Shown here piece by piece: positions 13,085 to 13,540 of a stretch of 13,540 bases of DNA (positions are counted from its first letter, which is position 1; every line of letters begins with the position of its first letter). The translations under genes were made by a program, and so were the position numbers. Under the pieces are notes generated by a model that ran no database searches, was not told the DNA's origin, and saw nothing but the letters and a program-made list of their open reading frames with translations. The DNA lies in contig CAJTXC010000028.1 in the NCBI GenBank assembly GCA_910580135.1, positions 1 to 13,540 of the forward strand, read 5' to 3'. Origin of the DNA: an uncultured Bacilli bacterium. GTDB taxonomy: Bacteria; Bacillota_I; Bacilli_A; RF39; UBA660.

Positions 13085-13540
13085 AGTACTTTTAAAAATA
13101 AATAGAGATCAAGAATTAACATACCCAGCTGATGGGTATATTTTGGGTATAGACAAATATTCATATCTTTTTGGAAAAACTTACCTATTGGAAGAAGTTA
13201 GAAGAATAAAAGAGGAAAATTTAGATAAAGAAATATATGTTTCTTTTAACAGAATAATTTTTAACGACTTAATAGAAGACTATAAAAACATGTTATTAAA
13301 AATAGATGAATTAGGTGTTGATGGTATTATAGTTGGTGATGTTGCGGCCTTAACATATGATCTTAAAACTAATATTATATTAGACCAAATGCATTTAAAT
13401 AATAGTTATTATACAATTAATCATTATTCTAATAATGGTGTAAAAGGTATAATACTTACTAACGATATAACTTTAAATGATATAAATAGTATTCAAAGTA
13501 ATACAAACGTAAAGTTATTTAAGCAAGCATTTGGATATCC
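13077..13540 (+). CDS. trhP1: U32 family protein, YrrN/TrhP1-like, 5' part
   Basis: The frame starts at ATG 13077, overlapping the trmR stop by 8 bases, and stays open to the window end (154 codons plus 2 bases). The start is inside the Lys-rich trmR tail and has only a purine-rich ribosome site, so it probably relies on coupling. The visible block GVDGIIVGDVAAL, followed by KGIILTNDITLNDI and LFKQAFGY, follows the barrel pattern of U32 peptidase-like proteins, where the first block is usually DGvivGDlgal. In B. subtilis the two U32 proteins after YrrM (TrhP1, TrhP2) make 5-hydroxyuridine at tRNA position 34, the substrate of TrmR, despite the peptidase family name. The conserved Cys region lies beyond the window, so the assignment to TrhP1 leans on gene order. 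Confidence 0.8.
   Translation, partial: MSKVLLKINRDQELTYPADGYILGIDKYSYLFGKTYLLEEVRRIKEENLDKEIYVSFNRIIFNDLIEDYKNMLLKIDELGVDGIIVGDVAALTYDLKTNIILDQMHLNNSYYTINHYSNNGVKGIILTNDITLNDINSIQSNTNVKLFKQAFGY

Noticed and set aside
1..13540. CRISPR arrays, tRNA or rRNA genes, insertion sequences and UGA recoding.
   Set aside because: No regularly spaced repeats, tRNA-like cloverleaf, rRNA segment or transposase gene was seen; Trp is encoded by TGG and the genes end in TAA or TAG, so there is no evidence for a Mycoplasma-type code.

Overview
The window is AT-rich, roughly 70% or more A+T, uses the standard genetic code (TGG for Trp; every stop seen is TAA or TAG) and has strong Gram-positive Shine-Dalgarno sites. 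Its backbone is the recD2 - alaS - ireB - ruvX - DUF1292 - trmR - U32 protein order known from Bacillota. IreB, an alanine T-box leader and MltG point to a walled, low-GC member of the Bacilli. An uncultured gut-type Bacilli lineage is a reasonable guess, but the species cannot be named from sequence alone. All genes read on the + strand. The only supported minus-strand unit is a predicted small antisense RNA.

Layout. 1-1446: 3' part of the RecD2 helicase gene. 1533-1697: an unrecognised 54-residue membrane-type protein, then a terminator. 1791-2351: a six-helix DUF308/HdeD-like membrane protein. 2438-4168 and 4281-6269: two paralogous, cysteine-rich proteins with type IV prepilin N-termini and Ig-like repeats, each with its own promoter and terminator. 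About 6353-6574: an alanine-specific T-box leader. 6575-10951: an operon of a dNMP kinase-like P-loop protein, alaS and mltG, ended by a terminator. 10952-11406: a non-coding-looking gap that holds a compact candidate toxin/antitoxin-like locus. 11407-12378: ireB-ruvX-DUF1292, tightly packed, closed by a strong terminator. 12482-13540: trmR overlapping the start of a U32-family gene that runs off the window.

How the genes fit together. The conserved backbone is housekeeping: DNA repair (RecD2, RuvX), alanine charging (AlaRS), peptidoglycan strand termination (MltG), cell-wall stress signalling (IreB) and tRNA wobble-uridine modification (TrmR plus the U32 protein). The T-box should couple dNMP kinase, alaS and mltG expression to uncharged tRNA-Ala. 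The two prepilin-like genes are an accessory insertion between recD2 and alaS.

The least ordinary segment is 11018-11307. A 29-residue single-helix hydrophobic peptide has its ribosome site buried in a perfect (G-U allowed) 12-bp hairpin. A convergent minus-strand promoter reads towards the same gene, and both transcripts would end at one bidirectional terminator. The two predicted RNAs also begin with nearly the same sequence. This matches the general architecture of type I toxin-antitoxin modules such as par/Fst, but the repeats are inverted rather than direct and the peptide does not look like Fst. It is a prediction from sequence only.
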